In this document: piece by piece, positions 33,848 through 46,122 of the stretch | Position numbering within the stretch: position 1 is the stretch's first letter | Layout: the number at the start of each line of letters is the position of its first letter | NCBI GenBank assembly: GCA_037974665.1 | Contig: CM075765.1 | Coordinates: 18,179,648-18,243,647 of the forward strand | Direction of reading: 5' to 3' | Length of the DNA: 64,000 nt | Origin: Ehretia macrophylla | Lineage: Eukaryota; Streptophyta; Magnoliopsida; Boraginales; Ehretiaceae | Position numbers and translations under genes: made by a program | The notes under the pieces: model-generated | Seen by the model: the letters and a program-made list of their open reading frames with translations, nothing else | The model's database searches: none | What the model was told of the DNA's origin: nothing

Positions 33848-36800
33848 TTCAAGCTGGACTTGGTGGTGCAAAATGGCAGCTTGGATCTGAGGTACTGAAA
33901 ATGCTTGGCAGGTAGGGACTTTGTTAGAAGATCTATAACCTGTTCTGAGGATTGTAGATATGAAACTTGTAGTTGCTTAGCTACCACTTGATCTAAGATG
34001 AAGTGATAGTCTATTTCTATATGTTTGGTCCTAGCATGATAAACCGGATTTGCTGCTAAGGCAATTGTTGAGCTGCTATCACAGTGTAACACTAGCTGCT
34101 TGATAGGAACATGTAGATCAGCTAATAAGTAGGTTAACCATTTAATTTATGCAGCTGTTTGAGCCATAGATCTATACTTAGCCTCTGTGGATGACCTGGC
34201 CATAGTGGCTTGCTTTTTAAAGCACCATGATATTGCATTAGGACCTAGGAAAACCATAAAACCTGTAGTAGACTTTCTGTCCATGACATCACTAGCCTAA
34301 TCACTGTCTGAAAAAGCTTGGAGGTGTAATGGACCTTTGTGAAATAACAGACCATAGTGTAGGGTACCCTTGATGTATCTCAATGCTCTTTTGAGGGCTG
34401 CATAGTCTGTTGTGGTTGGATTATGCATGTGTTGATATAATGAATTTACTGCATACTGTATATCAAGCCTTGTTATAGTAAGGTATTGCAAAGCCCCTAC
34501 TAAGCTCTTGTACTGTGTGGGATTGGCATAGGGAATAACAGAAGAAGAGTGTGGCAAAGAATGCTTAGAATATGTAGGAGTATCTGACTGTTTGCAGTCA
34601 GTGAGACCTGATTTTTGGAGTAATTCGATAGCATATTTGGTCTGGTGAAGTTGAATAGAACTATCTGTTGCACTGACTTTTAAACCTAGTAAATAGGAGA
34701 GTGGCCCTAGATTTTTCATGTCAAAATGGGTGTTCATAAGAGTGATTAGATGTTGAATAGAAGCAGATGATGTGCCTGTGATGATTATATCATCAACATA
34801 GACCAGAAGAACTAGAAGATTAGTTGATGTTTTCTGTATGAAAAGAGAGTTATCTGTCTTGCTATAGTGAAATCCTAAGGTAAGTAAGAAGGAGTAGAAT
34901 TTGTGATACTAGGCTCTAGGAGCTTCTTTCAGGCCATAAAGGGATTTTTGGAGTTTGCAAACATAGGTGGGGTGGGTTGGGTCAGTAAAACCCTGTGGTT
35001 GGATCATGTAAATTTCCTCATCTAAGTTACCATGTAAAAATGCATTAGTGACATCTAGTTGATGTTGTTTCCAGTTGTAATGGAGGGCCAAAGAGAGGAC
35101 AATACTAATGGTTTGGGTTTGACTACTGGGCTAAATGTTTCAGTGTAGTCAATCTCATGTTCTTGGGTAAAACCTTTGGCTACTAATCTAGCCTTGTACC
35201 TTACTATAGACCCATCAGAGTGCTTTTTGATTTTGTAGACCCGTTTGCACCCAATGGGCTGTCTATTGGGTGGTAATGGAACAAGGGTCTAGGTGTGTTG
35301 TTTTTTAGGGGCATTGAATTCTTCTTGCATGGCTTGGACCCAAGAATTGTGTTTTGAGGCTTCTTTGTAAGTTGAGGGTTTTGTGGTTGGTGGGGATTGA
35401 GTGAGTGAATGTAGTTGATAAACTGGAGGTGGTAAACAACCAGTTTTGGATCTGGTTAACATTGGTGCAAAGAAGCAGGTGCCAGGTCTATAAAAGATTA
35501 TGTGTTAGGTATAGATTGTGTCTGAGAATTGGCTGAAGGTATAGAACTGGTTGTAGAAGAACTAGAAAATTGATCATTGGATTCTACAAATGATATAAGA
35601 GACTCTACACATGAATTGTGAGGGGATTCTAAGGGAGGAATTTGTGTAGATTTGAAGGTATTTTGACTTGGGACCTCATTAGTAAGAGCTGCACTATGTA
35701 CAGGTTGTGGAAAAGAGGTCTAAAAGTGTATAAGAATGGTTGGCTGCATTGTGTGAGTATTGAGAGGTGACTAAAACAGGGGAATAGATGGTACAATAAG
35801 TGAGGATTGGCTAGTATGTAAGGAATAAGAAGATTGTTCAGGACGATGTTTGGCAAATGGGAAAATTGTTTCCACATGCCTAGAGATGTGCACTTTATTG
35901 GTTGACACATCTAGGCATCTATACCCCTTAGTTATAGAGCTGTGGCCTAGAAAGACACATGGGACTGACCTGTTTTCTAGTTTGTTCTTGGTATAAGGTC
36001 TTAGCCAAGGATAACAAAGGTAGCCAAAAACTTTCAGTTGGGAATAATCAGGTTTGGAGGAAAAAAGTGTTTCATAAGGTGTTTTGTTGTTTAGGACAGG
36101 TGTAGGCAACCTATTTATGAATAAATTAGCTGTTGCAATGGCTTCTAGCCAATATTTGGAGGGTAGATGAGAGTGGTTAAGAAGGGCTAAGGCTATTTCA
36201 ACAAGATGCATGTGTTTTCTCTCAGTCTTGCCATTCTGTTCAGGAGTGTATGGGCAACTTGTATGCTGTAGTGTGCCTAAGTGTTGTAGGTATGCACTGA
36301 ACTGATGATTTAAATACTCCTTGCCATTATTTGTTCTCAAAACTTGTATTGTGCTCTTAAATTGTGTTTGTACTAAGGCAGTAAAGTTTTATAACACAAA
36401 AAATGCTTTAGACTTAGCTTTGAGAGGATAGACCCAAGAGAATCTAGAGTAATCATCTAGAAATATTATATAATATCTATACTGCATACAAGAAGGTTTA
36501 GGGGCCGGGCCCCAGATATCAGAATGCACTAGTTGAAATGGAAGCTTAGTCTTAGTAGTAGACAGTGAAAAGGGAAGCTTATGAGCTTTTACAATAGAAC
36601 AGGTTGAGCATTCTAGACTATGTAAAGGTAAAGAAACATGTAGAATAGAAGTGAGCAGCTGAGCAGATGACCTAGAGGGGTGTCCTAACCTCAAGTGCCA
36701 TTTGTAGCTGTCTGCATTATTTGTGGAAGTGGTTATGCAGGAGAACACTTTCTTGGTGTTTGAGGATGAAGTGCCAGGTAGAGGATAGAGACCTCTATCA

Positions 36801-38720
36801 CAAGGGGCCTGGAAGGTGATCTTGCTGGTAGCATTGTCCAATATTTTGACCCCCTTGGCACTGAAAATTAAAGTGCAGTTATTATCATGGGCTAGTTTGG
36901 AAACAGATAGAAGACTTGAAGAAATGTGAGGGATATAAAGGACTGATGATAAGGAAAGAGAAGAAGAAGGGAAGGAGAGAGTACCATGACCAATGCTATG
37001 AATGGGTAGATTGTGCCATTTCTCACTAAAACAGTGTCAAAGCCTATGTAGGGAGTTGCATGTTGGAGATAAGCAGGATTATATGTCACATGAGTATTTG
37101 CCTCTGAGTCAAGGTACTAGGTGGGTTCAGGAGATGCAGAAAGATCAACTGAGGCAGCCATGACCTGTTTGTCAAGTTTTGAAGCTGAATAGTTCACTGC
37201 ATCAAATCTATACCAGCATTCTAGGGCTGAATGATTGAGCTTGCCACATATTTGACATGAAAAAGAGGTTTCAGAGGTGGCAGTTAGGGGTGTGCAGTGA
37301 AACCGCCAACCCTCCCAAACCGCCTAACCCAACCCAAACTAACCCACTTTTGGTGGTTTTTTAAAAATTTCATTGGCTATGGTTTAAGATTTTATAAAAA
37401 CTGATTATATGGCTTGGTTTATGATTTTTAACATTGAAACCGATAAACCCAAACCGCCCCAAATATATACATATATAGGCCCAATACAAGTGCTGATTTT
37501 TTTCATTGCTGCATTTTCCTTTGGTTCAAGTGCTGATTTTTTTTTTATTTTGTGTTTGGCTATGTTTTGTTATTTTGGGGATTAGTAATATCTTATGGTT
37601 ATTTTATATTATGGGAAGTATTATTTTGAATTTGGGATCAATGTAAAAACTAGTTTGTGATATTTTAACATAGACAAGTATGTTGGATCTTTTTGTTTGT
37701 TGTTCCTATTTACATTGTTAATATAAGCAATTATATAAGCAGGTAGTGACAGATACCAACCCGACAAACCAAATCAAATCGAACCAAACCATTCTAATGG
37801 TTTGGAACCCACCCAACTTTGGGTGATTTTGATAAATGTATGGTTTGATTTTGGTTTCAATTTTTTCAAACTGAATATATTGGTTCGATTCAAAAAATAT
37901 CTTTCAAACTGCCTAAACTGACCCATGCACACCCCCAGTGGCAGTATTGGTTTTGGATTGGGTATTGTAGCTTTTATTGATGTTTCTTTGTCCTCTGCCC
38001 CCTGCCTCTATTATGTTTGCCTCTACCTCTTTGAGATAAGTCACTGGTGGAGTAGGTTTTTGTGTAAAGTGCAGTTGGCAATTCTGCAGGAGTGGAGGGA
38101 CTTAACTTTGTGGAATAAAGAAGCTGAACATTGAGTTCCTTTGTGAGTAAACGACTACTCAACTCTTGCAGGCCTATAGGTTTGGATTTGAGTCTAACAG
38201 AGGCTTTAAAAGGTTCATACTCTATAGGTAAACCTTTTAGGATGTATAGTAGAAGGTCTTCATCAGAAACAGGTGCTCTTGCAGAGGTTAGGCTATCTGT
38301 GAGAGTTTTGATCTCATCTAGATAGTTTTGCATGGACCTCTGTCCTTTGCTTAGAAGATGAAGTCTGTGCTTTAACTGATGAATGTGAGCTCTACTAAGT
38401 GAATTGTATCTTTTGTCTAAAGCTTGCCAAATTGCTGTTGCATGAGTGAGATGTAACACTTGAGGTAGTACTTCTAAAGAAATAGAAGCAACAAGGCAAG
38501 TTTTGAGATGCTTATCTACTGTGACCCAAGTCTTGTATTCTGGATTGGGAGTAGAGTTGTCATCAGTTTGCAGAAGCTTTGGTGGACAAGGATCATTGCC
38601 AGTGATATGATCTTCCACATCATAGGCTTGAAAGACAGCTAACATCTGAGCTTTCCAGATGTGATAATTGGAGTTGTTCAGCTGAATTTTGATGAGAGAA
38701 TTCAGCTTTTGAAGAAGCAT
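33848..38720 (-). pseudogene. Copia gag-pol polyprotein, degenerate
   Basis: Gag starts at 38,720 (MLLQKLNSLIKIQLNNSNYH) and keeps the copia gag core; its zinc knuckle CQICGKLNHSALEC is at about 37,230-37,270, after the hAT insertion. Protease reads YLDSEAN where YLDSGA is expected, so the catalytic motif is damaged. Integrase shows GHPS, VHSDIWGP, LDDYSRFSWVYP, NGKEY and CPYTPEQNGKTERKH. Reverse transcriptase keeps [19 protein letters not shown] and an intact LVYVDDIIITG near 34,790. RNase H ([25 protein letters not shown]) ends near 33,820. Several stops and frameshifts are present. Confidence 0.93.
37285..37937. mobile_element. hAT-type MITE inside copia gag, 653 bp
   Basis: Ends TAGGGGTGTGCA and TGCACACCCCCA form a terminal inverted repeat, and the flanks carry the perfect 8-bp duplication GTGGCAGT (37,277-37,284 and 37,938-37,945). 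Both are hAT hallmarks. No transposase. Removing it rejoins the copia gag reading frame ahead of the zinc knuckle. Confidence 0.93.
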
Positions 38721-39130
38721 TTTGAGACCATTTGTAAGGCTTGATCTGAAGGAAGAGCCAAGAACCCTAGGTCTGGAAGCTCGAAAACAAGGCAGCTATG
38801 GAGGAAATATGCAGCGGTAGCAGAGAAATTACAATTTCTTCGGTTAAATTACAAGAGAACACTCTGAAGAAGCTTCAATTCTTGTAAGAAGCTTATTAGA
38901 GAGCTTTAATGGAGATTACGAGATGATCTCCAATGGAGAATCTAAAAAATTGAGAAAAAATTAGGGTTTCTGGAGATCTAAAAGAAATCTACAGAAAAAG
39001 TTGCTATTTAGCTAGGGAAAGATGTTGCGAAGCTTCAATTGACAGATTCAACCTTTAATTTCTAGTTTTAATGGAGCTTTGAGGTGATCTCCCATGGAGA
39101 TTTGACCTTGAAGAAAAAGACGATCATATG

Positions 39131-39145
39131 GGCTCCATGATACCA
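39131..39145 (-). other. Primer-binding site of the copia element
   Basis: Minus strand TGGTATCATGGAGCC, directly against the 5' LTR, matching the initiator tRNA-Met type primer site of many copia elements. Confidence 0.85.
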
Positions 39146-39429
39146 TGAAGAAGTTTAGAAGAAAAACGAGAAACTGAATTATATTTTTTCATTACTCTGA
39201 AATGTAGTTACATCTTCTATTTATAGAGTTTACAATAGTAATTCTGCACATGTCAAAAATGACAGCTGTAATACAGTCTGTCAACCACTAATTCCTAACT
39301 GCCTATCAGCTATTAACAGATGCAGGACTGAGAAAATATCTCAGTCCAGCTTCTATTGCTTAACACTCACTGCAGTGTTATATCACACCACTGCAGTGTT
39401 TACAATGCACTGAATCTTATACTTTATCA
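39146..39429 (-). repeat. 5' LTR of the copia element
   Basis: 284 bp, from TGAAGAAGTTTAG to ACTTTATCA on the + strand. The 5' untranslated leader between it and gag is 38,721-39,130. Confidence 0.93.
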
Positions 39430-39454
39430 ACACTTACAAAAGATAAAGGACTAC

Positions 39455-39838
39455 GGCTTTGTTTGGCCTATCTTTTTTATATTCAAAAATACTTCATGTG
39501 AGTTTAGAAGTTAATCTCACCTGTTTGACCAATTTCTAAAAGTGTTTTTAAGTAAAAACTGAAAGTGAAAAAAGTTAAAAAACAAAAAGCTCCAAATTAG
39601 AACTTTTCAAAATAGGCTTTTACGAAACTGTTTTTATGTAATGCGGGAAATTGTTTTCTTTTTCTTTCACAAATATACCTCTTCATATTTTTTAAAGTAC
39701 AATATTGCCCTCAAATTTTTTAAAAGCTCAATATTGCCCAATATAAGTCAAACAGTCAACGGCTTTTGTTTAACAGCTCTTCTAATCAAAGCTCTACAGT
39801 TCAAAAACTAAAATTTCATAATTAGGCCAAACAAAACC
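39455..39838. mobile_element. MITE with GGCTTTGTTTGGCC ends, 384 bp
   Basis: Left end GGCTTTGTTTGGCCTA, right end TTAGGCCAAACAAAACC, flanked by TAC on each side (39,452-39,454; 39,839-39,841). It splits the GDSL upstream block: the copy near 19,780 lacks it. The superfamily is unclear because a TAC duplication is not diagnostic. Confidence 0.75.
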
Positions 39839-39841
39839 TAC

Positions 39842-40600
39842 AATGTTGCGGTTTTGAAGATCAAAGACCGCCAACCATTTTGTGCAACTATTTTGGGGCA
39901 TGCTTTCACGTTTGTTTCATTTAAGTCCATTGATTAAGGTAAAAGTTTATATAAATGAATTTAGGTAAATATTTAATGATTAAGGTAAAAGTCCTTTGCA
40001 TTGCCCAACTTATGTCGGGGTAAAAGACAAGAGAGTAAGAATTTTCTCATAATATCATAATATTATTGTGAGTATGATTTATGGGTTGTGAATTATTCAA
40101 ATCATTTCATTATAAGTATATCAATAATACACAAGAGTTAAATCTTACTTATAATATCGTTATGCATAGATTCATTACCCAATTGAAGACCGCATATTTT
40201 TTTATTTTATTTTATTTTAGTTTGAAATCATTAAGGTATGTTGGTGCATATCGAAAATCAAACATCCCCTGGAAAATCTACTCATCCACAAAGGAAAAAT
40301 ATATTTCCAAATTTAATCGAAACTCTGGTCAACTGACCTAACCTTTTAACCCTTTTTTTTTGTCGGGACTTAACTTTTTAACCTTCGTGTATCATTTGAT
40401 GTACTAAAGTCCATTCCGATTCGGATCTCATGCCAAACTTAACAAAGTGCAAAGAAGAACAATATTTTCGTCCAAAAGAGTTTACATTATTATTACTCAT
40501 GGAGTTGTACAAAAATAAAATAAATAAATAAAACAACTTGGAGATATGATTGGTCCTTTTTTTTTATGTGTAATAAGATAGATCATGAACAACTTTATAT
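39842..40600 (-). repeat. Remainder of the GDSL-upstream block, then AT-rich spacer
   Basis: 39,842-40,210 continues the upstream block of the minus-strand GDSL pseudogene, collinear with 19,800-20,170. From about 40,230 the similarity stops and no gene is seen. The frame at 40,081-40,341 is not conserved. Confidence 0.6.
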
Positions 40601-41144
40601 AGTCGTTAGAATAAATGGTTACATGCTAAATAAGGACAATAGGTGAATTAGAAAAAATTTCTGTCAATATTAAATCATAAATAATTTTATTAGCCACTTT
40701 TGTGTAATGAACTGTATCGAACATAGCCTTTGGCTTTGATTCACATGACTGATCACTGCATGAAACAAATGGTAGAGAAAATTCTGCAAGTTTTAGATAC
40801 AAAGAAAAAAATGTGATATTGCTTAGTGGATGTCTAATTAACTTCTCAAGACCTTATCATCATAAAGTGAAAAGGTAAAAAGTGACTAAAACAATTTGTA
40901 TGTCACTTACCATATTTTTCAAATCGATTGAAAAAAGATTATTTGATTGAGCAAATATCTACATATTTGATTGTAGTCAACGGTAGATCTACTTTGAAAA
41001 TAGCAACAAAGTCTTTCAATATGTTATTAAAATATTGAGTTACGTTGTTATAAGGTAATATGCATCCAACCTTATCATTTTATTCAGCGAAAGGTAGTGG
41101 AGAGTTTTGCAAAAGCTAATTTTTAGGCAACCAATCGGTCTAGT
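40601..41144. repeat. Partial relative of the 7,138-8,145 long-TIR element
   Basis: From about 40,740 the sequence matches the 7,138-8,145 element: CTTCTCAAGACCTTATCATCAT, then AGTGAAAAGG, a GTAGTCAACGGTAGA word, TTATTAAAATATTGAG, GTTGTTATAAGGT, GCATCCAACCT and GGCAACCAAT. One terminal part is missing. It adjoins a GDSL exon-2 fragment, as the full element adjoins a GDSL palindrome. Confidence 0.6.
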
Positions 41145-41536
41145 TGATACTTATCTACAAAACTTAGCAAAGTCTTGGTACTCCTCATAGAGTGAAGTGC
41201 TACTTGGATATGATAGTATTGTGGCATCCTCGATGACGAAATTTGCTCCAACCTTATATTTGGCTCCATCGGAACTATTAAAATAGGGATTCAAGAAAGA
41301 TAAGGTAAAATTACTTGTTGGAAATAACCAAAACTAGAGAATGTTTTAGTGGCTACTGGCTAGACCATATCATGGCTCAAATTAAATTAATTAAATGAAT
41401 GATATCTAGACTAGTGGACGACATCAATATGTGTTTTTACCAGTAGATCAGTGGACCACATGATAATTAATTAATGCACGTTTAGTTGAAAGTGAACTTA
41501 ATTCATGTACTATGCTCTTATTGAGCGAAAGCAAAA
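41145..41536 (-). pseudogene. GDSL exon-2 fragment with intron remnant
   Basis: Minus strand: 41,293-41,145 encodes the broken exon-2 segment NPYFNSSDGAKYKVGANF-like, with a changed Gly block and a stop. 41,294-41,536 is the preceding intron, collinear with 6,370-6,545. The intron ends at the Mutator-like element beginning at 41,546. Exon 1 is not found on this strand beyond the element. Confidence 0.7.
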
Positions 41537-41545
41537 TTAAGTTTA

Positions 41546-44500
41546 GGGTAAATACCTCATATCGTCCCTTAATTTTGGTTTTTTTGGTATTTTCGTTCCT
41601 TAATTTTGAAAGTGTGTATTTGGATTCCTTAACTTTGATTTGTGGGATGCCGTTAATTCTTTTTGTAATTTTCGTCCAATTGCACTTTAAACCCACATGT
41701 ACTGCACGTGTACTGCTCATGTGTCGAAAACTCATTTTTACAGGGTTAATTTGGTTAATTCAGGTCCTAAATAGTTTTGGGAGAAATTAGTTAGGGTTTA
41801 TTTCACTCATTTCCCTAACGATTTGGGGTTTATCAAATTGCGGCAAAATTTCTGCAAAATTGTGTAAGTAATCGATGTTGCAATTGATTAGGAAGCTATT
41901 AACGGTCTCCAATTGACAATTAATCGTTGTTTCAATCGCGAGGTGGCATCATGTCTCATACGAAACCCGATGAAAAATATAGTAGGTTTTTTTTTTGTTG
42001 TGGTTTTAGTTTTGATTTTTGGGAAATAATTATTTTATATTGTTTAGTTGTTTGTCGTTCAATTGTAATACACACATTCTTTTTTAATGGAACATTTGCT
42101 TAGCAAATATTTTTTGTGTTATATTATATAGCCATTTGTTGTTCGTTTATTGCTGTGGTTTTCATTTAATTTCATGTGATTGTTTAGCCGTTTGATTTTA
42201 TTCTTTTTTTTTTTTATTGAGTCAGAAAATTTCACATTGAAGATGCAATACGAGAGTGAAAACATTATCGAAAAAGGATATGTTAGAGACACTCCCAAAA
42301 ATATCTCTATCTCCATTTGTAAAATCAAGCCAAGAGAATTTGGGAAAATAGGGATTTGGGTAAAGCTGGTATTTTGGCCACCACGGCGCGACCTGGTTGA
42401 GTAATGGGTTGAAAAAGTTAAGTCCGACTCTATACAAATATTTAGTGGACTGAGCTAGGTTGGAACAACCCATTTTTTGCAATTAGTATATTTTGAATAA
42501 AACTTAATCTATATATATATATATATTTATCTACTCACACATAATACAAATTACTTGGAGATACTTGCATAGTAGGATTAATAATTAAAAATAAATAAAC
42601 TTAAATTTAACTTTTTCAAGAAAAGTTAATTTAACGATTAACGAGACACAAGTTGATTGATAATATTTATATAAATGATAAAATATTACATAACAAACTA
42701 CAAACTCATAAGATACGAGTACATTAGTAATATAAACATAAAAATAAACTATTACATAAACACTTGAGAAAAGGTAGTGGCGAAGTTCTCCATTTTATTA
42801 TGCTCCCTTAGGATTAGTGTTGGGAATAGTAGGCGAACTGGAGTAAAAAAATAATTGTTATTGTGATTGTGATTGTGAATGTGAAATATTTATGTTTTTC
42901 AATTCAACACTTGGAATGCTACTTTGAGAGTAAAGATCCATGGTAATGAAGATAAATATTTCAATAAAATTATTATTATAATTAAAAGAATACTTAAACC
43001 AAATTTAATTGAAAAAAATGAAACTCCTCTTCTTGAAAATAAATTAAGACTTGAAAATTGAATCAGCCTTGAAACTTTGAACAATTCAGAGTTGAGAGTT
43101 TTGAAATTAACTTTGAACAATTGAAATTTGAATCTTGTAAAATATTTAACAATTAAGAATATATAGAGAATTGAGAGAAAAAAAATTGATTTGAGGTGAG
43201 AAGAATGAAATATGGTTAGGGTATTTATAGGAATTATTGAGGTACTAAAATATAAATAAAAAATTAAAATGGCGAATTCATAAATGAAATAAGTCTACCG
43301 AAAGTCCTTGGTACTTGTTGGATCAATCACACTAATAGCTTCAATAGTTCACTGAAATTTACTTCTTTTTTTTTTTCACCGATTATTAATCGAGTATACG
43401 TATAGTAGGTCTCTTTCGCCATGACATTAGTGGCTTAGCCTTTCGCACTTGCTTTTGCCCACCTATCGTATCGACTCGGCATCGTCCTAGAAACTACTGC
43501 TTCCACCTCTCTAGGCTTTGCAATCGCTTATGACTAGTATATACATATCTCTATGTAGTGGTCAGTCTTCTAAAAGCTTCACTTAATTAAACTTTTGCAA
43601 GTATAGCTGTTGCAACTTTTTCTCTTTTTTTTTGGGTCTAAAGTCATTGTCAACTTAGCAACGGCCAAGCCCCTAACTCCTAAGAAATGAAGAAAGTCTA
43701 TATTTTTCTTCAACTTTGACTATATATATATATATATTTGGAATTAAAGTTGCAAATTGCATTCTGAAATATCATAGAAAATATTTGATGATTGATATTT
43801 GTTATTATTAGTTTTTTTTTTTAAATAGTTAATACAATTTGCTAGTTTGTTTGAAAAAAAAATAGTTACTAGTTACTAGTTACTAGTTACTAAAACTTAC
43901 ATTGTATGATGCATAATATTTTAATTTTTTTAATAAGTGGGCTCGAATTGTGCTTAATTTGTGCTGGGCCCGAGTTAGACTCGAGATGGGCCTTATCTAA
44001 GCTCAAGATGGGCCTGAGTTGGGCTTGATCTGGGCTTGTGTTGGACCCCCAACTGGGCTGGGGTGGTCTTGTGTTGAAATAAGTCCAATCTCAAATGGGT
44101 TGGGACGTTGGGTTCAAAATTACATGACCCAACTTAGCCCACCTATACATGGTGGGCTAAACCGAATTGAGCCCATTTTTAACCAAGTTTGGCTAGGCCT
44201 AAATTTTTGTGTGCTGGGTTAGGTTGGACCTGTGTCAGTCCAACTTAAATACCACCTATAGATTTGGGGGAAAAAACAATTTTGGAAATTTAGGGATTTG
44301 AAAAAGATAGAAAGTAGGGATTAAGAATGGGGTCTCTCAAAGAGTAAAGGACCCGATACTTATAGGATATCATACAAAAGATGGGGTTCCAATTATATCC
44401 TTGCAAGAGCTTATTTTTTACACGCATGTGCAGTACACGTGCATTTAAGGTAAAAATTGGATGAAAATTACAAAAATGACTAACAGTGTCTCATAAATCA

Positions 44501-44590
44501 AAGTAAAGGGACTAAATGGCACACTTTCATAGTGAAGGGACGAAAATATCAAAAATACCAAAATTAAGGGACTATATGAGATATTTACCT
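41546..44590. mobile_element. Mutator-like element in a GDSL intron, interrupted by a hAT element
   Basis: Inverted ends: GGGTAAATACCTCATATCGT at the left and the inverse of AGGTAAATATCTCATATAGT at the right, with homology for about 150 bp (AGTCCCTTAATTTTGG; TTGTCCAATT-like; GTGTACTGC). The 9 bp at the left flank, TTAAGTTTA (41,537-41,545), matches inverted the flank of the related copy at 47,524, which fits a 9-bp MULE target duplication. Without the hAT insertion it is about 1.14 kb. A short coding-like stretch at 42,223-42,352 (ENFTLKMQYESEN) has no recognised domain; no transposase is visible. Confidence 0.8.
42361..44260. mobile_element. hAT-type non-autonomous element, 1.9 kb
   Basis: Ends TAAAGCTGGTATTT and the inverse of TATAGGTGGTATTT. 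Flanks carry the perfect 8-bp duplication GATTTGGG (42,353-42,360; 44,261-44,268). The subterminal regions are rich in GGGCT, TGGGC and GACCCA words, like the element at 45,608-47,152, and both share an AAACCATT/ACCCATTTTTT stretch. No transposase. Confidence 0.92.
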
Positions 44591-45475
44591 AAAAGAAAAG
44601 AAAAAAATTTGTGTCTTTAGTTAAGGAATGAATTTGCGCATAACGACGTTATAAGCGTGATCAACTCTTATGAATTATTTATATACTTGTGACGAAATGA
44701 TTTAAATCTTGCTCATCAGTAAAGAATCGTTACTTGCCTGTCCTTGACCTCGACATGAGTTGGGCAAGGCAGATAACTTTTTAAACGTTAAAAATATATA
44801 TCTAAATTCATGTATATGAACTTTGACCTTAATCCATGGACTTAAATGAAACAAACGTGAAAGCATGCCCAGGAACAGTTGCACAAAATGGTTCGTTCAA
44901 ACTAATGTAGTAAAATTCGGCTCAGTTGATTGATCACGAACACGATAAAAATAATTTATTAGTAAATATATAAGATCATGATAATATTTAATTGACAACA
45001 TCTTACAAATCAACATTTTGGAAGAAGTATAATTATCATTTTTCAAGTGGGAAATGATTTCAAAATAAAATAAAAGAAAATAAGATAATATGTGGTCTTC
45101 AGTTGGGGGAATGAATCTGTGCATAATAATATTATGAGTAAAATTCAATTGTTGCGAATTATAAATACACTTATAATGAAATAATTTGAATAATTTACAA
45201 CTCATGAATCCTGCTCGACATGAGCTGGGCAATGTAGAGAACTTTTACCTTAATCAATAAATATTAAGCATTAAATATATACTTAAATTCATGTATAACA
45301 ATGGACTTAGATGAAACTAAACGTGAAAGCATCCCCCAGAACAGTTGCAGTAAATGTTGGCCTAATGTTCCTACTCTTGCCTATAAATATCGGTTTGCTT
45401 CTCCTTTAGATTCACTTGCCTACTCTTGTTTTCAGATTCACTATTTCTCAGACTTGTTTATCATCTTCTATAACC
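44591..45475 (+). repeat. GDSL-upstream block with internal tandem duplication
   Basis: Promoter-like region of the GDSL copy at 45,476. The stretch from about 44,630 to 44,900 is repeated at about 45,115-45,360: both contain GCGCATAA/GTGCATAA, GACATGAG-TGGGCAA, ATTCATGTATA, GGACTTA-ATGAAAC and ACGTGAAAGCAT. It is the inverse of the blocks at 19,640 and 39,842. A TATAAATA box lies at 45,382-45,389, 87-94 bp before the ATG. Confidence 0.75.
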
Positions 45476-45850
45476 ATGGATTCACTTGATTTTGCAAAAT
45501 TTGCTTATATTTTCTACTTTTCATATCAGTTTCAATGGTTCTCAACTTTCTTAGAATCAGTAGAAAGTCTAAAAAAATGTTACTTCTCAAGAATTTTTAG
45601 TTTTGGTTAGAGTTGACATATGTGCTAGCCTGGCCTGGTCCGGTCGAATTATGGGTTGAGAAAACTGAGTTCGATTTGACACAAATGTTTAGTGAACTAA
45701 GCTAGACTGGGCTTATTTCTTAAAATATAGGACCCAACTCGACCCACGAGCCCTCTACCATGAGTTGCAAGCTGGGCTACGCTAACCCATTTTTTTGTAA
45801 TTAATGTAATCTGAATATATAGTTATACTAATATACAAACACACACACGC

Positions 45851-45886
<36 letters not shown>

Positions 45887-46071
45887 CTTGGATAGTTGGA
45901 TCAATAATTAAAAAAATAAAATTTAAACTTAATTTTTTTAAGAAAATTTAATTTAATTATTAACGAGACAGTACACAAGTTGATTAATAATATTAACAAT
46001 TAAGATAAATGATAAAACACTACATAACAAACTACAAGTTAATGAGACACGAGTACATTAGTGAGATAAAC

Positions 46072-46122
<51 letters not shown>

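Larger units (their letters stand above)
33555..39429 (-). mobile_element. Ty1/copia LTR retrotransposon, inactivated
   Basis: Element of about 5.9 kb on the minus strand, with LTRs 33,555-33,832 (3') and 39,146-39,429 (5'). Primer site at 39,131-39,145 and polypurine tract at 33,833-33,847. The order gag, protease, integrase, reverse transcriptase, RNase H is that of copia. It inserted directly beside the target duplication of the LINE fragment. Host sequence resumes after 39,429 and matches the block at 19,770. Target duplication is weak (ACATA against ACACT). Confidence 0.95.

Noticed and set aside
37925-38325. + strand frames inside copia gag
   Set aside because: Antisense shadows of the gag coding region.
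41512-41790. 92-codon + frame over the Mutator-like terminal repeat
   Set aside because: It crosses the insertion boundary and terminal repeat; not conserved in the copy at 47,524.
44019-44222. Gly/Trp-rich + strand frame
   Set aside because: Formed by GGGCT and TGGGC subterminal repeats of the hAT element.
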